A DNA stretch of 64,000 nucleotides, from contig NZ_LT605205.1 in the NCBI RefSeq assembly GCF_900095135.1, positions 496,001-560,000 of the forward strand. The letters run 5' to 3'. Source of the stretch: Proteiniphilum saccharofermentans. Lineage in GTDB: Bacteria; Bacteroidota; Bacteroidia; Bacteroidales; Dysgonomonadaceae. Position numbers and translations under genes: made by a program. Shown here one piece after another: positions 39,532 through 48,975 of this stretch; positions within the stretch are counted from its first letter, which is position 1; the number at the start of each line of letters is the position of its first letter. Below the pieces are notes generated by a model that did no database searches, was not told the origin of the DNA, and saw only the letters and a list, made by a program, of their open reading frames with translations.

Positions 39532-41313
39532 CTAATCGTAAAATGGATTTTGTACGATTACTCCTTCACTTTTTGTATATTCATTACGGGGAATAGGCAT
39601 TAAGTAATGCTGAGGTAAAAATTTACGGACCGTGAACTTTTCAAGACATTCGCTATAGTCAGGTTCTCCGTCAGTCCCTTTTTTAGCGATCTTCCATTCG
39701 ATTCGATCGTCTTGGAGGTCGGCAGTTCCATTATCATGGCGGATGCCTTTTATCGCATATGTCATGATGTTTTCATACTTTTCAGCTAATTTCCAGCGGC
39801 GCAGGTCAAAATAACGCTGATCTTCGAAAGCATATTCGATACGGCGTTCCTGGATCAGTTTTTCTCTCATTTCTTCGACTGACAGGGACGAAGATACATG
39901 AGGCATCATGACATCTGCCCGGTCGCGTATTTTGTTAATATATTCCGCACAAGTAGCCACATCACTATTGTATTCCAGGCTTGCTTCGGCATAGATCAGG
40001 TATATTTCCGCCAACCGGAACCACGGGTACATTAACGTAGCATTAACCGATTCGCTTACCGGCTCATCATCAATCAACCATTTACGTAACCAGTATCCGG
40101 TACATTGATTGGCTTCCGCCTGATAAGGGTCATTGGTTTTGAGGACTGTATTCTCCGGAGCTGGTTCACACATATTCAGCACATACCCCATATATTCGGT
40201 TTCCGGTGGCAGGATCGATTTATAGAACCGCGGATCGCGTCCACCCCAGGGATCTTCCGGGTTGTATCCCGAACCCTCTTCAAACGGTTTTTTCCCGGTT
40301 GCAGCCATTTCATAGTCGCATATTAAGTTTTCAACCGGTGTACAACTGACCCATCCGCCAATATTTCTGGAAGGGGCATAAAAGAGTTGTGCTAGGTTAC
40401 CGGAAGTAGGCAGGAAATATTTTGCCCAGATGACTTCTTTTGAACCGGTATTTGTCCAATAATCATCATAGGTGGCGGCAAGTTCATAAGCCCCTGTATT
40501 GGCGCGGTCGATCAGTTCTTTTGCAGCGTCGCGTGCCAGTTTCCATTTCTCTTTGTTGTAGGTTCCTTTAAACACATTCCCGGTGGGGTCTGTAGGATCG
40601 TTGAACAGAGGACTGGCAGCATACAGATAGGTACGCGCTTTCAATGCTATACATATGTCTGCACCTACTCTGCCCTGTACCTTTGGCTTATCGTCAAGCA
40701 AATTGATCGCCTCGTTTAAATCTGAAATCACAAAGTCGACGCAGTCATCATAATTGTCCCTTACCAGATCATACTGATCGCCAAGCTGAAAAACATTTTC
40801 AATAATCGGGACGCCGCCGTACCTTGCCAGAAGATTGGAATAGGTCCATGCCCGGAGAAAGTATACCTCACCTTTGAGCTGTTTTTTTACCTCCTCGCCG
40901 ATGGGGGCATCGTCTACCCGTGAAAGGAAAAGGTTCATATCGCGGACGTAGGAAAACACTCTGGGCCACAGATTAAGGAAAGTCATACGCGTATTATGTG
41001 CCGGGCCTCCGTCCCTCATAAAAATGACATTATCCGGTGACAATTCACCCCGTACAATATAATTGGTGGAAGTACCCCCGAAGCGGAAAAAAGCCTCATC
41101 GGTAATGGCCGCCATTGTCCCTTCCGTAAAGGGGTGTGGAATCACATTATAAAGTGCATTGACATATTGCTCCATCAGGGATTCATTCGTGAATACCGCT
41201 TCTTCCGATAATTTATCAAGCGGTTTCCGGTCAAGAAAATCATCATTGCAAGATGAAAAAACTATGATGGTTATTAATACCAAGTAATATATTATCTTCT
41301 TCATATCATTCAT
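39532..41313 (-). CDS. SusD/RagB family outer membrane glycan-binding lipoprotein
   Basis: Surface lipoprotein (lipobox VFSSC) that forms the lid of the SusC channel and binds the glycan. It has the family start (NDDFLDRKPLDKLSEEAVFTN), TPR-like helices (YFLRAWTYSNLLARYGGVPI), the middle LAEIYLIYAEASLEYN segment and the C-terminal RRIEYAFEDQRYFDLRRWKLAE. Length 593 aa. The likely start is the ATG at 41304 (MKKIIYYLV); 41313 adds three residues. The 2-bp gap after susC shows they are one unit. Confidence 0.95.
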   Translation of the reverse strand: MNDMKKIIYYLVLITIIVFSSCNDDFLDRKPLDKLSEEAVFTNESLMEQYVNALYNVIPHPFTEGTMAAITDEAFFRFGGTSTNYIVRGELSPDNVIFMRDGGPAHNTRMTFLNLWPRVFSYVRDMNLFLSRVDDAPIGEEVKKQLKGEVYFLRAWTYSNLLARYGGVPIIENVFQLGDQYDLVRDNYDDCVDFVISDLNEAINLLDDKPKVQGRVGADICIALKARTYLYAASPLFNDPTDPTGNVFKGTYNKEKWKLARDAAKELIDRANTGAYELAATYDDYWTNTGSKEVIWAKYFLPTSGNLAQLFYAPSRNIGGWVSCTPVENLICDYEMAATGKKPFEEGSGYNPEDPWGGRDPRFYKSILPPETEYMGYVLNMCEPAPENTVLKTNDPYQAEANQCTGYWLRKWLIDDEPVSESVNATLMYPWFRLAEIYLIYAEASLEYNSDVATCAEYINKIRDRADVMMPHVSSSLSVEEMREKLIQERRIEYAFEDQRYFDLRRWKLAEKYENIMTYAIKGIRHDNGTADLQDDRIEWKIAKKGTDGEPDYSECLEKFTVRKFLPQHYLMPIPRNEYTKSEGVIVQNPFYD

Positions 41314-41315
41314 TT

Positions 41316-44300
41316 TTAAAAAGTTAATTTAACCCCTGCATTAAAAATTCTTACTTGTGGGTAATTTTGCGCGTTACTATCGCTGGTCTCCGGATCGACG
41401 ATTTTTAATTTATCAAAGGTCAGTAAGTTATAACCGCCAATATAAATGCGTAGGTTATTCACTCCGGTTATACTTCCTCCCAGCGATTTTCCGGGTAAAT
41501 TCACCCCAAGTTCGATATTTTTCAACCGTAAGAATGAAGCGTCGCGATGCCAATAGGTAGAAGGATATACACCGGCATTGTTAATGGTGCCTCCCACGCC
41601 CGGATTATCCGCTGTCGGATTACTACTTGACCAACGCCCGTCGGCAATATCCTGCATGATATTCCCTTCGGCAGGATCGATGCGCGGCGATATATAGTAT
41701 TTTGCCCGTCCCTGTCCCTGGAAAAGAAGTGTACAATCGAACATTTTATAGCGGGCGTCGAATGATAAGCCAAATACGATTTCCGGTACCGTGGTCAGAT
41801 CCATCCGTTTCATATCTTTGCTGGTAATTTTATTCGGATCGGAAGGAGTGGGATCATTCTGTTTGAAAATAAAATCCCCTAATGTAGCACTGGCGGCAAT
41901 TTGAGGATATTTTTCCAGATCTTCTTCCGTCTTATTGATTCCGATCACTTCATAAAGCAACATCGCTCCCATAGGATGCCCTTCCAGTTTCAGATAATCA
42001 TACCCTTCTCCATATGGAGTTTCATCCATATAAACAACTTTATTTCTGGCAAAAAGGAAATTGCCCGACAGATTATATATGAAATCTCCTGATCTTCCAG
42101 CATGTGAAAGTTGGAACTCAAAGCCTTTATTGTCCACTATTCCTATATTTTCGTCCGGAAGAGACGTCAATCCCGTATAAACCGGAACGGAAGCATTTCT
42201 GGCGCATAAGATATTGGAGCGTCGGGTTTTAAATGCTTCTACTTCAAAGCCGAGCTTTCCTTTCCACAGGGTTCCGTCCAATCCGATATTGTAGGTTTTC
42301 GCCACCTCCCAGGTTACATTCACATTCGGGAAAACGCCCGGGTAAATACCGTTTACCTGTTTGCCGTCAAATACCTGCGAACGTCCGTATTGATAGGTTG
42401 TCATATACTGAAACTGATCAATCTTGTCATTTCCTTGTTCGCCATAAGAAGCGCGGATCTTCAGGTTATCGATGAACGACAGGTTATCTTTTATAAATCC
42501 TTCTTCAGATAGCCTCCATCCTACGGACAGGCCCGGGAAAAGGCCCCAGCGTTTATCTTTCGGAAAGTTTTCTGAACCGTCGTATCGTAGAATAAATTGG
42601 GTCAGATATTTATCTTTAAAATCATAGGAAAGTCGCCCGAAAAAACCTCTTCGTGCCGTTTCAGATGCCGAGCCGGTATTGTCATAGTAGGTCTTATCCA
42701 GGTCCCCGGCAAATAATTCATCCAAGGCATCCTGAGAGTATTGCTTCCGTTCAGCTTGCAAAACATCGTTCCGGGACTCGCTTTGTTCAAACCCTATTAC
42801 TGCTCCTACATGATGCATATCGTTGAAGGTGCGGTCGTAATTCATAGTGGCATTCAACGTCAATGCCCATGCCGGTACGTACCGTTCCAATAACTGGGGA
42901 GTAACCACATCTTGTGATTTGTATTGATCATACTCTCCAGTTGTTTCATTAAATACATAATATGTGTAGGGTGTTTGCCATTTTTTCCGGAAAGAGCTGG
43001 TATTATCATAAGCGACATGTCCTTTTACCGACAGACCTTGCACAAATTTACCTAAATCCCAGTCTGCCGAAAGAGTAGTATTCAGGCGTTGTAAACGGGT
43101 TTTATCATATCCGGTGCGATCACTCACCAACGCTATCGGATTGCCCGAACCGGCAAGTAATCCATTGGGATAATATGAAGCCAAGGTTGGGTATCTGTCG
43201 CGGGTTCTATAAAAAATACCGTATTCATCACTGGGATATGCCGAATAGTGTTTGTTTTGTATCCGGGCTGAAACATCTACCCCGATTTTAAAATTCGAGG
43301 TAACGTTCACATCGATATTCGATCGTAAATTCAACTGGTCGTATTTAGTGGCGCTTTCACGGTAAATGCCATCCTGGGTAACTGCGCCTATAGATGCAAA
43401 ATAAGCCACTGTATTGGTTCCACCGGCAAAAGAAAGATTATATTTGTGTTGGAAAGATGCCGGTTTAATAATTTCGGCAAACCAGTCAGTATTAGGATAG
43501 AGTACCGGATCCGATCCATCGGCGAATTTTCGGATTTCTTCTTCCGTGTATCTTGGGGTTACACCTAATTTTTCGTTGCGCTCATTATATAACTGGGCGA
43601 ATGTAGGAGCATCTACCATATCCAACAGACGGGTAGGCTGTTGGATCCCAAGATCGTAGGAAAAAGTGATTTCAGGTTTTTTTTCTCTTTGCCCTCGTTT
43701 CGTGGTCACCAGAATAACGCCGTTTGCAGAGCGCGATCCGTAAATGGCGGCTGAAGCGTCTTTCAATATCGTAATGGATTCTATATCATTCGGATTCAAG
43801 AAGCTGAGTGATTCACGACCGGGTACCCCGTCAATAATGATCAACGGAGAGTTATCTCCTAATGTACTGCGGCCACGGATAAATATGGTGGTTGCTTCCA
43901 CACCCGGTTCGCCGCTCCGGTTGTTGACAATTACGCCCGGCATGCGTCCTGCAAGTGATGATGAGATATCGACCGATGCGCTTTTTTGAATGCTGGTTCC
44001 TGTGGTAGAAACAACCGAGCCTGTAAGTGTGAGCTTCTTCTGGGTTCCATACCCTACTACCACCACTTCGTCCAGGGCCTTTGTGTCTTCTTGTAGAGTA
44101 ACATTGAAAACATCTTTCCCTGTCGTATTTATATCTTGCTCCAGGTATCCTATATAGGAGATATGAATAACGGCATTTTCGGCAACATTCAGTTTAAAGT
44201 TCCCATTTATATCGGTTACCGTACCGTTACTTATTTCGCTTTTTTCTATTACATTTGCTCCAATGACCGGATTTCCATCAACATCGGTTATAGTGCCTGT

Positions 44301-44513
44301 TATCTCTCTTTTTTGTTGCTGAAAGAATAAAGGCTCTTCATATATCCCATATCCGTCATTGTCTAAATCATTTATAAATGACTTGTCGTTAAAGTTCAAG
44401 TTGGCTTTTACGCAAAATGCAGGTATAAACAATAAAGTAATAGTCAAACTAATGAACTGTTTGAAACATACTTTATCTGTTACTCTATTACCTGACAGAT
44501 CTAATTTGTTCAT
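41316..44513 (-). CDS. SusC/RagA family TonB-linked outer membrane protein
   Basis: TonB-dependent importer of large oligosaccharides (1065 aa). After a signal segment comes a carboxypeptidase-regulatory-like domain (ITGTITDVDGNPVIGANVIE, then the IHISYIGY motif), then the TonB box region DEVVVVGYGTQKK and plug domain (SPLIIIDGVPG, ILKDASAAIYGSRSANGVILVTTK). The rest is a 22-strand barrel. No extra sensor domain precedes the CarD-like region, so it is not an anti-sigma-signalling receptor. It starts the PUL. Confidence 0.96.
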   Translation of the reverse strand: MNKLDLSGNRVTDKVCFKQFISLTITLLFIPAFCVKANLNFNDKSFINDLDNDGYGIYEEPLFFQQQKREITGTITDVDGNPVIGANVIEKSEISNGTVTDINGNFKLNVAENAVIHISYIGYLEQDINTTGKDVFNVTLQEDTKALDEVVVVGYGTQKKLTLTGSVVSTTGTSIQKSASVDISSSLAGRMPGVIVNNRSGEPGVEATTIFIRGRSTLGDNSPLIIIDGVPGRESLSFLNPNDIESITILKDASAAIYGSRSANGVILVTTKRGQREKKPEITFSYDLGIQQPTRLLDMVDAPTFAQLYNERNEKLGVTPRYTEEEIRKFADGSDPVLYPNTDWFAEIIKPASFQHKYNLSFAGGTNTVAYFASIGAVTQDGIYRESATKYDQLNLRSNIDVNVTSNFKIGVDVSARIQNKHYSAYPSDEYGIFYRTRDRYPTLASYYPNGLLAGSGNPIALVSDRTGYDKTRLQRLNTTLSADWDLGKFVQGLSVKGHVAYDNTSSFRKKWQTPYTYYVFNETTGEYDQYKSQDVVTPQLLERYVPAWALTLNATMNYDRTFNDMHHVGAVIGFEQSESRNDVLQAERKQYSQDALDELFAGDLDKTYYDNTGSASETARRGFFGRLSYDFKDKYLTQFILRYDGSENFPKDKRWGLFPGLSVGWRLSEEGFIKDNLSFIDNLKIRASYGEQGNDKIDQFQYMTTYQYGRSQVFDGKQVNGIYPGVFPNVNVTWEVAKTYNIGLDGTLWKGKLGFEVEAFKTRRSNILCARNASVPVYTGLTSLPDENIGIVDNKGFEFQLSHAGRSGDFIYNLSGNFLFARNKVVYMDETPYGEGYDYLKLEGHPMGAMLLYEVIGINKTEEDLEKYPQIAASATLGDFIFKQNDPTPSDPNKITSKDMKRMDLTTVPEIVFGLSFDARYKMFDCTLLFQGQGRAKYYISPRIDPAEGNIMQDIADGRWSSSNPTADNPGVGGTINNAGVYPSTYWHRDASFLRLKNIELGVNLPGKSLGGSITGVNNLRIYIGGYNLLTFDKLKIVDPETSDSNAQNYPQVRIFNAGVKLTF

Positions 44514-44895
44514 ACATTTTAAATTATTTTTAGTGTAACTCTAGACCTTCCTGCTTAGCAGGTGATAATATTCTTTGACTTTACAATTTTTTCTAAAAGA
44601 AATTGCGTCGGTAACGGCTATAAATCTGATCAAAATAACCATCGGCAGTAGATAATTGGTTTTGAGCAATTTTTTTCACTCATACTTACTGTTTGCTGTT
44701 TTAGACAATGTCTACTTTTTGGACCATGTCTTCCTACGTTTATTTTTTAAATACTTAATTCTTTGTTCCTTAAATTTTCATAGGCATTTCAGTTTAGATT
44801 TTTATTCTTTGCAATTTACCAGATTCACAAGTAGAAATAGGATTCATCGCCACATCGGTATGCGTTTATTAGCGTTTTTGAAAAAATAAATCACG

Positions 44896-44903
44896 CAAAT
44901 ATA
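44896..44903 (-). promoter_or_regulatory. -7 promoter box of susC/PUL operon
   Basis: On the minus strand TATATTTG matches TAnnTTTG exactly. A TTTG at 44927-44930 lies at a slightly long 23-bp spacing. It implies a 5' leader of roughly 380 nt before susC. Confidence 0.5.
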
Positions 44904-45069
44904 TGCATCATTGGAGAATAAAAATTCAAAAAAACAATAAAAAATAAACATATTAACAAAATATAACTTTAAGCGAATAAGTGTAAGGAAAGTGAAAAAA
45001 GTATTATGCTGCTCCAAATAAAGGTTTACCGTTAAAATGATTAAAACTTATTAAATTAGGTCTAAATTC

Positions 45070-45095
45070 AAATTTATATTTTTAAATATAAATTT
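45070..45095. repeat. Perfect AT-only palindrome
   Basis: A 12-bp perfect inverted repeat (AAATTTATATTT and AAATATAAATTT) around a TT centre, between the DeoR-type regulator gene and the susC promoter. It could be an operator or a weak terminator of the regulator gene. Confidence 0.5.
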
Positions 45096-45304
45096 AGAAT
45101 ATTATTCAGGGTTAGGCACTCATATCTCCTATATCATTTAAGATTTTGTTTGGTTTTTCGATAGGTATTTGATAATCAGTTGGCCATTTCTAAATTTGAC
45201 AGACCCGGTATACTTTTGAATACTGGTACCTGCCGGAAAAGAGAAATGTAATGATAATTATCGGACTGATGGAGGTTTATAGGTGTGGTTGTAAAGGTGC
45301 AATA

Positions 45305-46051
45305 TTAAATTATTTCGATCTGTTTTCGATACCGGGCAAGTTCTTTATCTCTTGGATTCAATTCTGTAATGAGATATGAAATATCACATAAATCGGCAAC
45401 TTTGTATCTCTTAGAGATATTCAATTTTTCAGAAATTGCCAATAAAGCGGTTTTGTCTGCCGCTTTTATCATTGCCTTATTTACTTGCACAGTCTCCCAA
45501 TCAATATCTGTAAATCCATTTTCTAAGGAGATGGCATTAACTCCCATAAAACAAATGTCGCACTGAATTTCTGAAATTGCGTTTACAACGCTTGCCCCAA
45601 TGTGTATATTGGCATTTTTATTTAATTTACCGCCTATAGTATAAACATTGATGTTTTCGTGATCAGACAAAGTAATCGCAATCTGAGGGCTGACAGTAAA
45701 AACGGTAAGATTTAGTTTTTGGGGAATTTGATTGGCTAATTCCAAAATAGTTGTACCTCCCTCAAGAAGCAATGTCATATTGTTTTGTATCAATGCAAGG
45801 GCTTTTGATGCAATTTTTTTCTTTTCCTCATGTGCATAGATGTTATTATCGGCTATAAAGGGTCTCACAAAAGATTTGCTTATAGCACCTCCATGAACCT
45901 TAATAACCCTATTTTCATCGGACAATTCTTTTAAATCTCTTCTGATAGTATCTTCTGAAACGTTAAGTAACGTGCTCAAATCGACAGACAATACTTTATT
46001 ATGAAGGTTAATCTCTTTCATAATAATTCTATGACGCTCTTCTTTTAACAT
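45305..46051 (-). CDS. DeoR/GlpR family transcriptional regulator
   Basis: DNA-binding sugar-phosphate-responsive repressor (248 aa). The N-terminal winged helix has VDLSTLLNVSEDTIRRDLKELSDENRVIKVHGGA, the DeoR hallmark. The C-terminal DeoRC domain has the ligand-binding patterns LLEGGTTILELAN, FTVSPQIAITL and the switch lysine region KTALLAISEKLN. DeoR proteins commonly sense phosphorylated sugars. Its place directly behind the PUL and MurNAc genes makes it the natural local regulator, perhaps sensing a MurNAc- or GlcNAc-phosphate; that link is inferred. Confidence 0.9.
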   Translation of the reverse strand: MLKEERHRIIMKEINLHNKVLSVDLSTLLNVSEDTIRRDLKELSDENRVIKVHGGAISKSFVRPFIADNNIYAHEEKKKIASKALALIQNNMTLLLEGGTTILELANQIPQKLNLTVFTVSPQIAITLSDHENINVYTIGGKLNKNANIHIGASVVNAISEIQCDICFMGVNAISLENGFTDIDWETVQVNKAMIKAADKTALLAISEKLNISKRYKVADLCDISYLITELNPRDKELARYRKQIEII

Positions 46052-46085
46052 GGCAAAATCGAATAAATAGAAATATTATTAATCA

Positions 46086-46093
46086 CAAATTTA
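46086..46093 (-). promoter_or_regulatory. -7 promoter box of DeoR-type regulator
   Basis: TAAATTTG on the minus strand fits TAnnTTTG, about 35 bp before the start. No clear -33 element. Confidence 0.4.
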
Positions 46094-46239
46094 GATAAAA
46101 AAATTGACTTTCTTTCCATTCCGAAATTAACCTCTTATACTAAGATTAAACAAAGGATTAAGAAAAGAATCCTTCTTTTTAAACAAAGCTTCGCTAAATT
46201 CGTTTTATATTCGCGGTTTAATAAATAATTTACTCGATT

Positions 46240-47178
46240 TTGAAATTTATTGATTTAGCTATAGAGAAAGAGATTACCGATCTTTCATTCGTGGCGACTG
46301 TAGGTTTTTTTGATGGTGTACATATAGGACACAGGCATCTGATCGATCAGGTAAAGAGGGAGGCGGAGAGGCGCGGATTGCCCTCGGCTGTGGTCACCTT
46401 TCCGGTACATCCCCGTAAAGTGCTGCAAAAAGATTATCAGCCGGCGCTCTTATGCGGGTTTGATGAGAAAATTGAACAGTTGGCTACCACAGGTGTCGAT
46501 TATTGCATTAGTCTTCCGTTTACCGTTGAGCTTTCGCAACTCTCCGCAAAGGAGTTCATGCAAAAGGTACTGAAAGAGCAACTTCATGTGGATACGCTGC
46601 TTGTCGGATACGATCATCGTTTCGGGCACAACAGGGAGGATAGTTATCCCGAATACAATCAATATGGAAAGGATCTGGGCATAAACGTGATTCTTGCTAC
46701 CGAACTTCAATTTGGGGATGATGATGTGAGTTCGTCGCAGATACGCCGGTTGTTGAAAGTAGGGAAGATCAAAGAGGCTAACGAACTGTTGTCGTATAAT
46801 TACAGGTTGTCGGGTAAAATTGTGGAGGGTTATCAGGTAGGGCGTACTATCGGTTACCCTACGGCCAATATGCGGGTTTGGGAACGTTATAAGGTGGTAC
46901 CTGAGTTGGGCGTCTATGCCGTGATGGTACATTTGCGTGATCTTATCTATCCCGGAATGCTGTATATCGGAAGACGCCCTACATTGCATTCAGATAACGA
47001 GATCAGCGTAGAGGTCAATCTTTTTGACTTCGACGGTAATTTGTATAATCAGTCAATGAGTGTGGAATTTATCGATTTTATCCGTACCGACCGGAAATTC
47101 GAGACCAAAGAAGAATTGGTAGTGCAAATCCATCAGGATAAGGAGTCTGTGAAGCAACGGTTGAAAAGTAAAAAATGA
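46240..47178 (+). CDS. ribF: Bifunctional riboflavin kinase/FAD synthetase
   Basis: Makes FMN from riboflavin and FAD from FMN. The nucleotidyltransferase half has GFFDGVHIGHRHLI near residue 22; the kinase half has GRTIGYPTANMRV and the C-terminal EFIDFIRTDRKFETKEELV. Length 312 aa. The start appears to be TTG at 46240: an in-frame TAA sits at 46222-46224, and no ATG occurs before the conserved N-terminus. It diverges from the DeoR-type gene. Confidence 0.95.
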   Translation: MKFIDLAIEKEITDLSFVATVGFFDGVHIGHRHLIDQVKREAERRGLPSAVVTFPVHPRKVLQKDYQPALLCGFDEKIEQLATTGVDYCISLPFTVELSQLSAKEFMQKVLKEQLHVDTLLVGYDHRFGHNREDSYPEYNQYGKDLGINVILATELQFGDDDVSSSQIRRLLKVGKIKEANELLSYNYRLSGKIVEGYQVGRTIGYPTANMRVWERYKVVPELGVYAVMVHLRDLIYPGMLYIGRRPTLHSDNEISVEVNLFDFDGNLYNQSMSVEFIDFIRTDRKFETKEELVVQIHQDKESVKQRLKSKK

Positions 47179-47259
47179 CAAAAGCCGGTTTGTGTTTAGC
47201 AGACTTTCCGTACATTCAAAACCTTATCGCGGAAAACCGTTTATCTTACTGAAGATAAT

Positions 47260-48303
47260 TTAATAGATTCCCCGTGCATTCAGCGCTCTCTGGTATGCCG
47301 CAGCATTGCGTGCATGTTCGGCATGGGTGGTTGCGAAGTTGTGTCGGCCGGAGAGATCGTCTTTGGCACACATAAACAGATATCTGTGTTGCTGAGGCGA
47401 CAATGTGGCTTCTATCGCCTGGATGGAAGGGATCCGGATCGGCCCCGGCGGCAGTCCGCCGTTTTTATAAGTGTTATAGGGCGATTCCACTTCAAGATGC
47501 CTATATAGAATGCGGCGCAACGAAAAATCTCCCACTGCGAACTTTATCGTCGGATCGGCTTCCAATCGCATACCCCTGTTTAACCGGTTCAGGTATAGTC
47601 CTGCTACGATGGGATATTCGTCGGCATAAGTGGCTTCTTCCTCCACAATGGATGCCAGGGTAGAGACTTGCACCGGCGTAAGCCCGATTTTTCCGGCTTT
47701 TTCTTTTCGCCCTTCGTTCCAGAAGAGATCATATTCCTTTTTCATACGCCTCAACAGGTTGTCGATGCTTGTATCCCAATATACTTCGTAGGTGTTCGGG
47801 ATGAACATTGTGATGAACATATGTTCGTCAAATCCGAATTTTTCGGCATTGGCAGCGTCGTTGAGAGCATTCAGCAGCGAAAGGCTGTCGATCATCAACT
47901 GCTGCGAGATACGTCCTGCCAGATTCTCTCTGGTCCGCATGTTGTTGAACGTAAGGTTTACCGGCGCCTGAATGCCTGATCGCAGCCGGCGTATCACATC
48001 GGGCATTGTCATGCCGTCTTCAATGGCATATCTCCCGGTTTTTACCATGTGGGGATAATTCATCCGGTCGGCCAGCAGCCGGAATATCTTTTCTGAGGGG
48101 AGTCCCGCCTCTTCTTTTAATTGTCGGACTACTTCTTCATAGTTCTTTTCCCGGTCGATATGGATATATGCTGTTTCCGGAAGGGAAAAAGGTTGAAAGA
48201 TCGTATTATACAGGAAAATTCCTGCTGCAACGACTGCCAACAGCAGAATACCGATGATCAGCAGCACGGTTTTATTCCTTTTTTTCTTTTTTATTTGTTC
48301 CAT
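47260..48303 (-). CDS. mltG: Endolytic murein transglycosylase MltG
   Basis: Inner-membrane enzyme that cuts nascent peptidoglycan strands, setting glycan length. One N-terminal transmembrane helix (residues about 13-33) follows a very basic start (EQIKKKKRNK). The YceG domain carries the catalytic glutamate region STLASIVEEEATYADEYP, then LYLNRLNRGMRLEADPTIKFA and the C-terminal SPYNTYKNGGLPPGPI. Length 347 aa. Confidence 0.95.
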   Translation of the reverse strand: MEQIKKKKRNKTVLLIIGILLLAVVAAGIFLYNTIFQPFSLPETAYIHIDREKNYEEVVRQLKEEAGLPSEKIFRLLADRMNYPHMVKTGRYAIEDGMTMPDVIRRLRSGIQAPVNLTFNNMRTRENLAGRISQQLMIDSLSLLNALNDAANAEKFGFDEHMFITMFIPNTYEVYWDTSIDNLLRRMKKEYDLFWNEGRKEKAGKIGLTPVQVSTLASIVEEEATYADEYPIVAGLYLNRLNRGMRLEADPTIKFAVGDFSLRRILYRHLEVESPYNTYKNGGLPPGPIRIPSIQAIEATLSPQQHRYLFMCAKDDLSGRHNFATTHAEHARNAAAYQRALNARGIY

Positions 48304-48425
48304 TTTATATCATGTTTCGCGAGAACACGGATGGACAATTGCCCGGGAGTGTTGCTCGTTCCATTTTTATGGAGAGATAGATAAGAGTCGGTACAAAAAT
48401 AGCACATTTTCGGTAAACTAAATGA

Positions 48426-48451
48426 GCATAGCCAAACTTGTTTGGTTATGC
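48426..48451. repeat. Hairpin upstream of mltG and tRNA-Ser
   Basis: A 12-bp inverted repeat (GCATAGCCAAAC and GTTTGGTTATGC, one G-T pair) with a 2-nt centre. It lies in the 313-bp gap between divergent mltG and tRNA-Ser, and could be an operator or RNA hairpin. Apart from the tRNA promoter I see nothing else in this gap. Confidence 0.5.
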
Positions 48452-48559
48452 CATAGTACAATAGAAATTGAAAATGACGAACTTTAATGAAAGATTCATT
48501 TGAAAAGGTCGATTTCATTCGATTATTTGAATGTTGTTCCACGAAAATGTTGTCTTTTC

Positions 48560-48591
48560 TTTGACAAGTTAAAAACAAACATGTATATTTG
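48560..48591 (+). promoter_or_regulatory. Promoter of tRNA-Ser
   Basis: TTTG (48560-48563) and TATATTTG (48584-48591) at a 20-bp spacing, a full match to the Bacteroidetes -33/-7 consensus, with the tRNA starting 25 bp later. Confidence 0.8.
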
Positions 48592-48616
48592 CATCCGATT
48601 TCGCGGAAATCCACAA

Positions 48617-48703
48617 GGAAGTGTGGGTGAGTGGCTGAAACCAGCAGTTTGCTAAACTGCCGTACGGGTAACTGTACCGGGGGTTCGAATCCCCCCGCTT
48701 CCG
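48617..48703 (+). tRNA. tRNA-Ser(GCU), integration site of the mobile element
   Basis: An 87-nt class II tRNA. Acceptor GGAAGTG pairs with CGCTTCC, the anticodon stem-loop CAGTTT-GCT-AAACTG gives GCU, and a long variable arm (CCGTACGGG-TAACTG-TACCGG) is typical of serine. T-arm GGGGG-TTCGAAT-CCCCC; discriminator G. CCA is not encoded. Its last 23 nt belong to the 87-bp repeat shared with 59233-59319, so the 3' end now present was supplied by the inserted element. Confidence 0.95.
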
Positions 48704-48767
48704 CTGAAATACAAAGCCAAAAGGCGACAAAAATCAGACAAGGCCTACAAGTTCAATGACTTGTAGG
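48681..48767 (+). repeat. attL: 87-bp direct repeat at tRNA-Ser 3' end
   Basis: Identical over 87 bp to 59233-59319. It starts in the T-arm of tRNA-Ser and runs through the tRNA 3' end into the hairpin of its terminator. The bases before (G versus A) and after (T versus C) differ, which defines the repeat limits. Confidence 0.92.
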
Positions 48768-48774
48768 TTTTTTT
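48744..48774 (+). terminator. tRNA-Ser terminator at attL
   Basis: Stem CCTACAAGT/ACTTGTAGG, 6-nt loop TCAATG, then TTTTTTT. The stem lies in the 87-bp repeat, while the T-run is supplied by the element. Confidence 0.8.
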
Positions 48775-48975
48775 ATTTCGTTTTGTCGGGTCTGAAAGTC
48801 AGGAAAAAGACATAAAAGGACATATTTTGCGCTCCAAATCGTACCCCTTAGTGTATGTTCTCAAAAAGGGGTATGATTTGTCTGAAATTGGCGTTGTGCT
48901 GTCTGTTATTGGCGTGCTGTCATAATACTCAAATTAAGCAAGTTAAATTAGTTTTACATGTTAAAAGTTTGAGTT

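Larger units (their letters stand above)
44514..45304. other. Intergenic region upstream of susC
   Basis: A 790-bp AT-rich gap. It holds the likely susC promoter (44896-44903) followed by an unusually long leader of about 380 nt, and a perfect AT-rich palindrome at 45070-45095. Open frames within it look like chance frames. Confidence 0.5.

Noticed and set aside
44656-44889. 77-codon plus-strand frame upstream of susC
   Set aside because: Phenylalanine/leucine-rich frame in AT-rich DNA, overlapping the probable susC leader; no ribosome site or homology seen.
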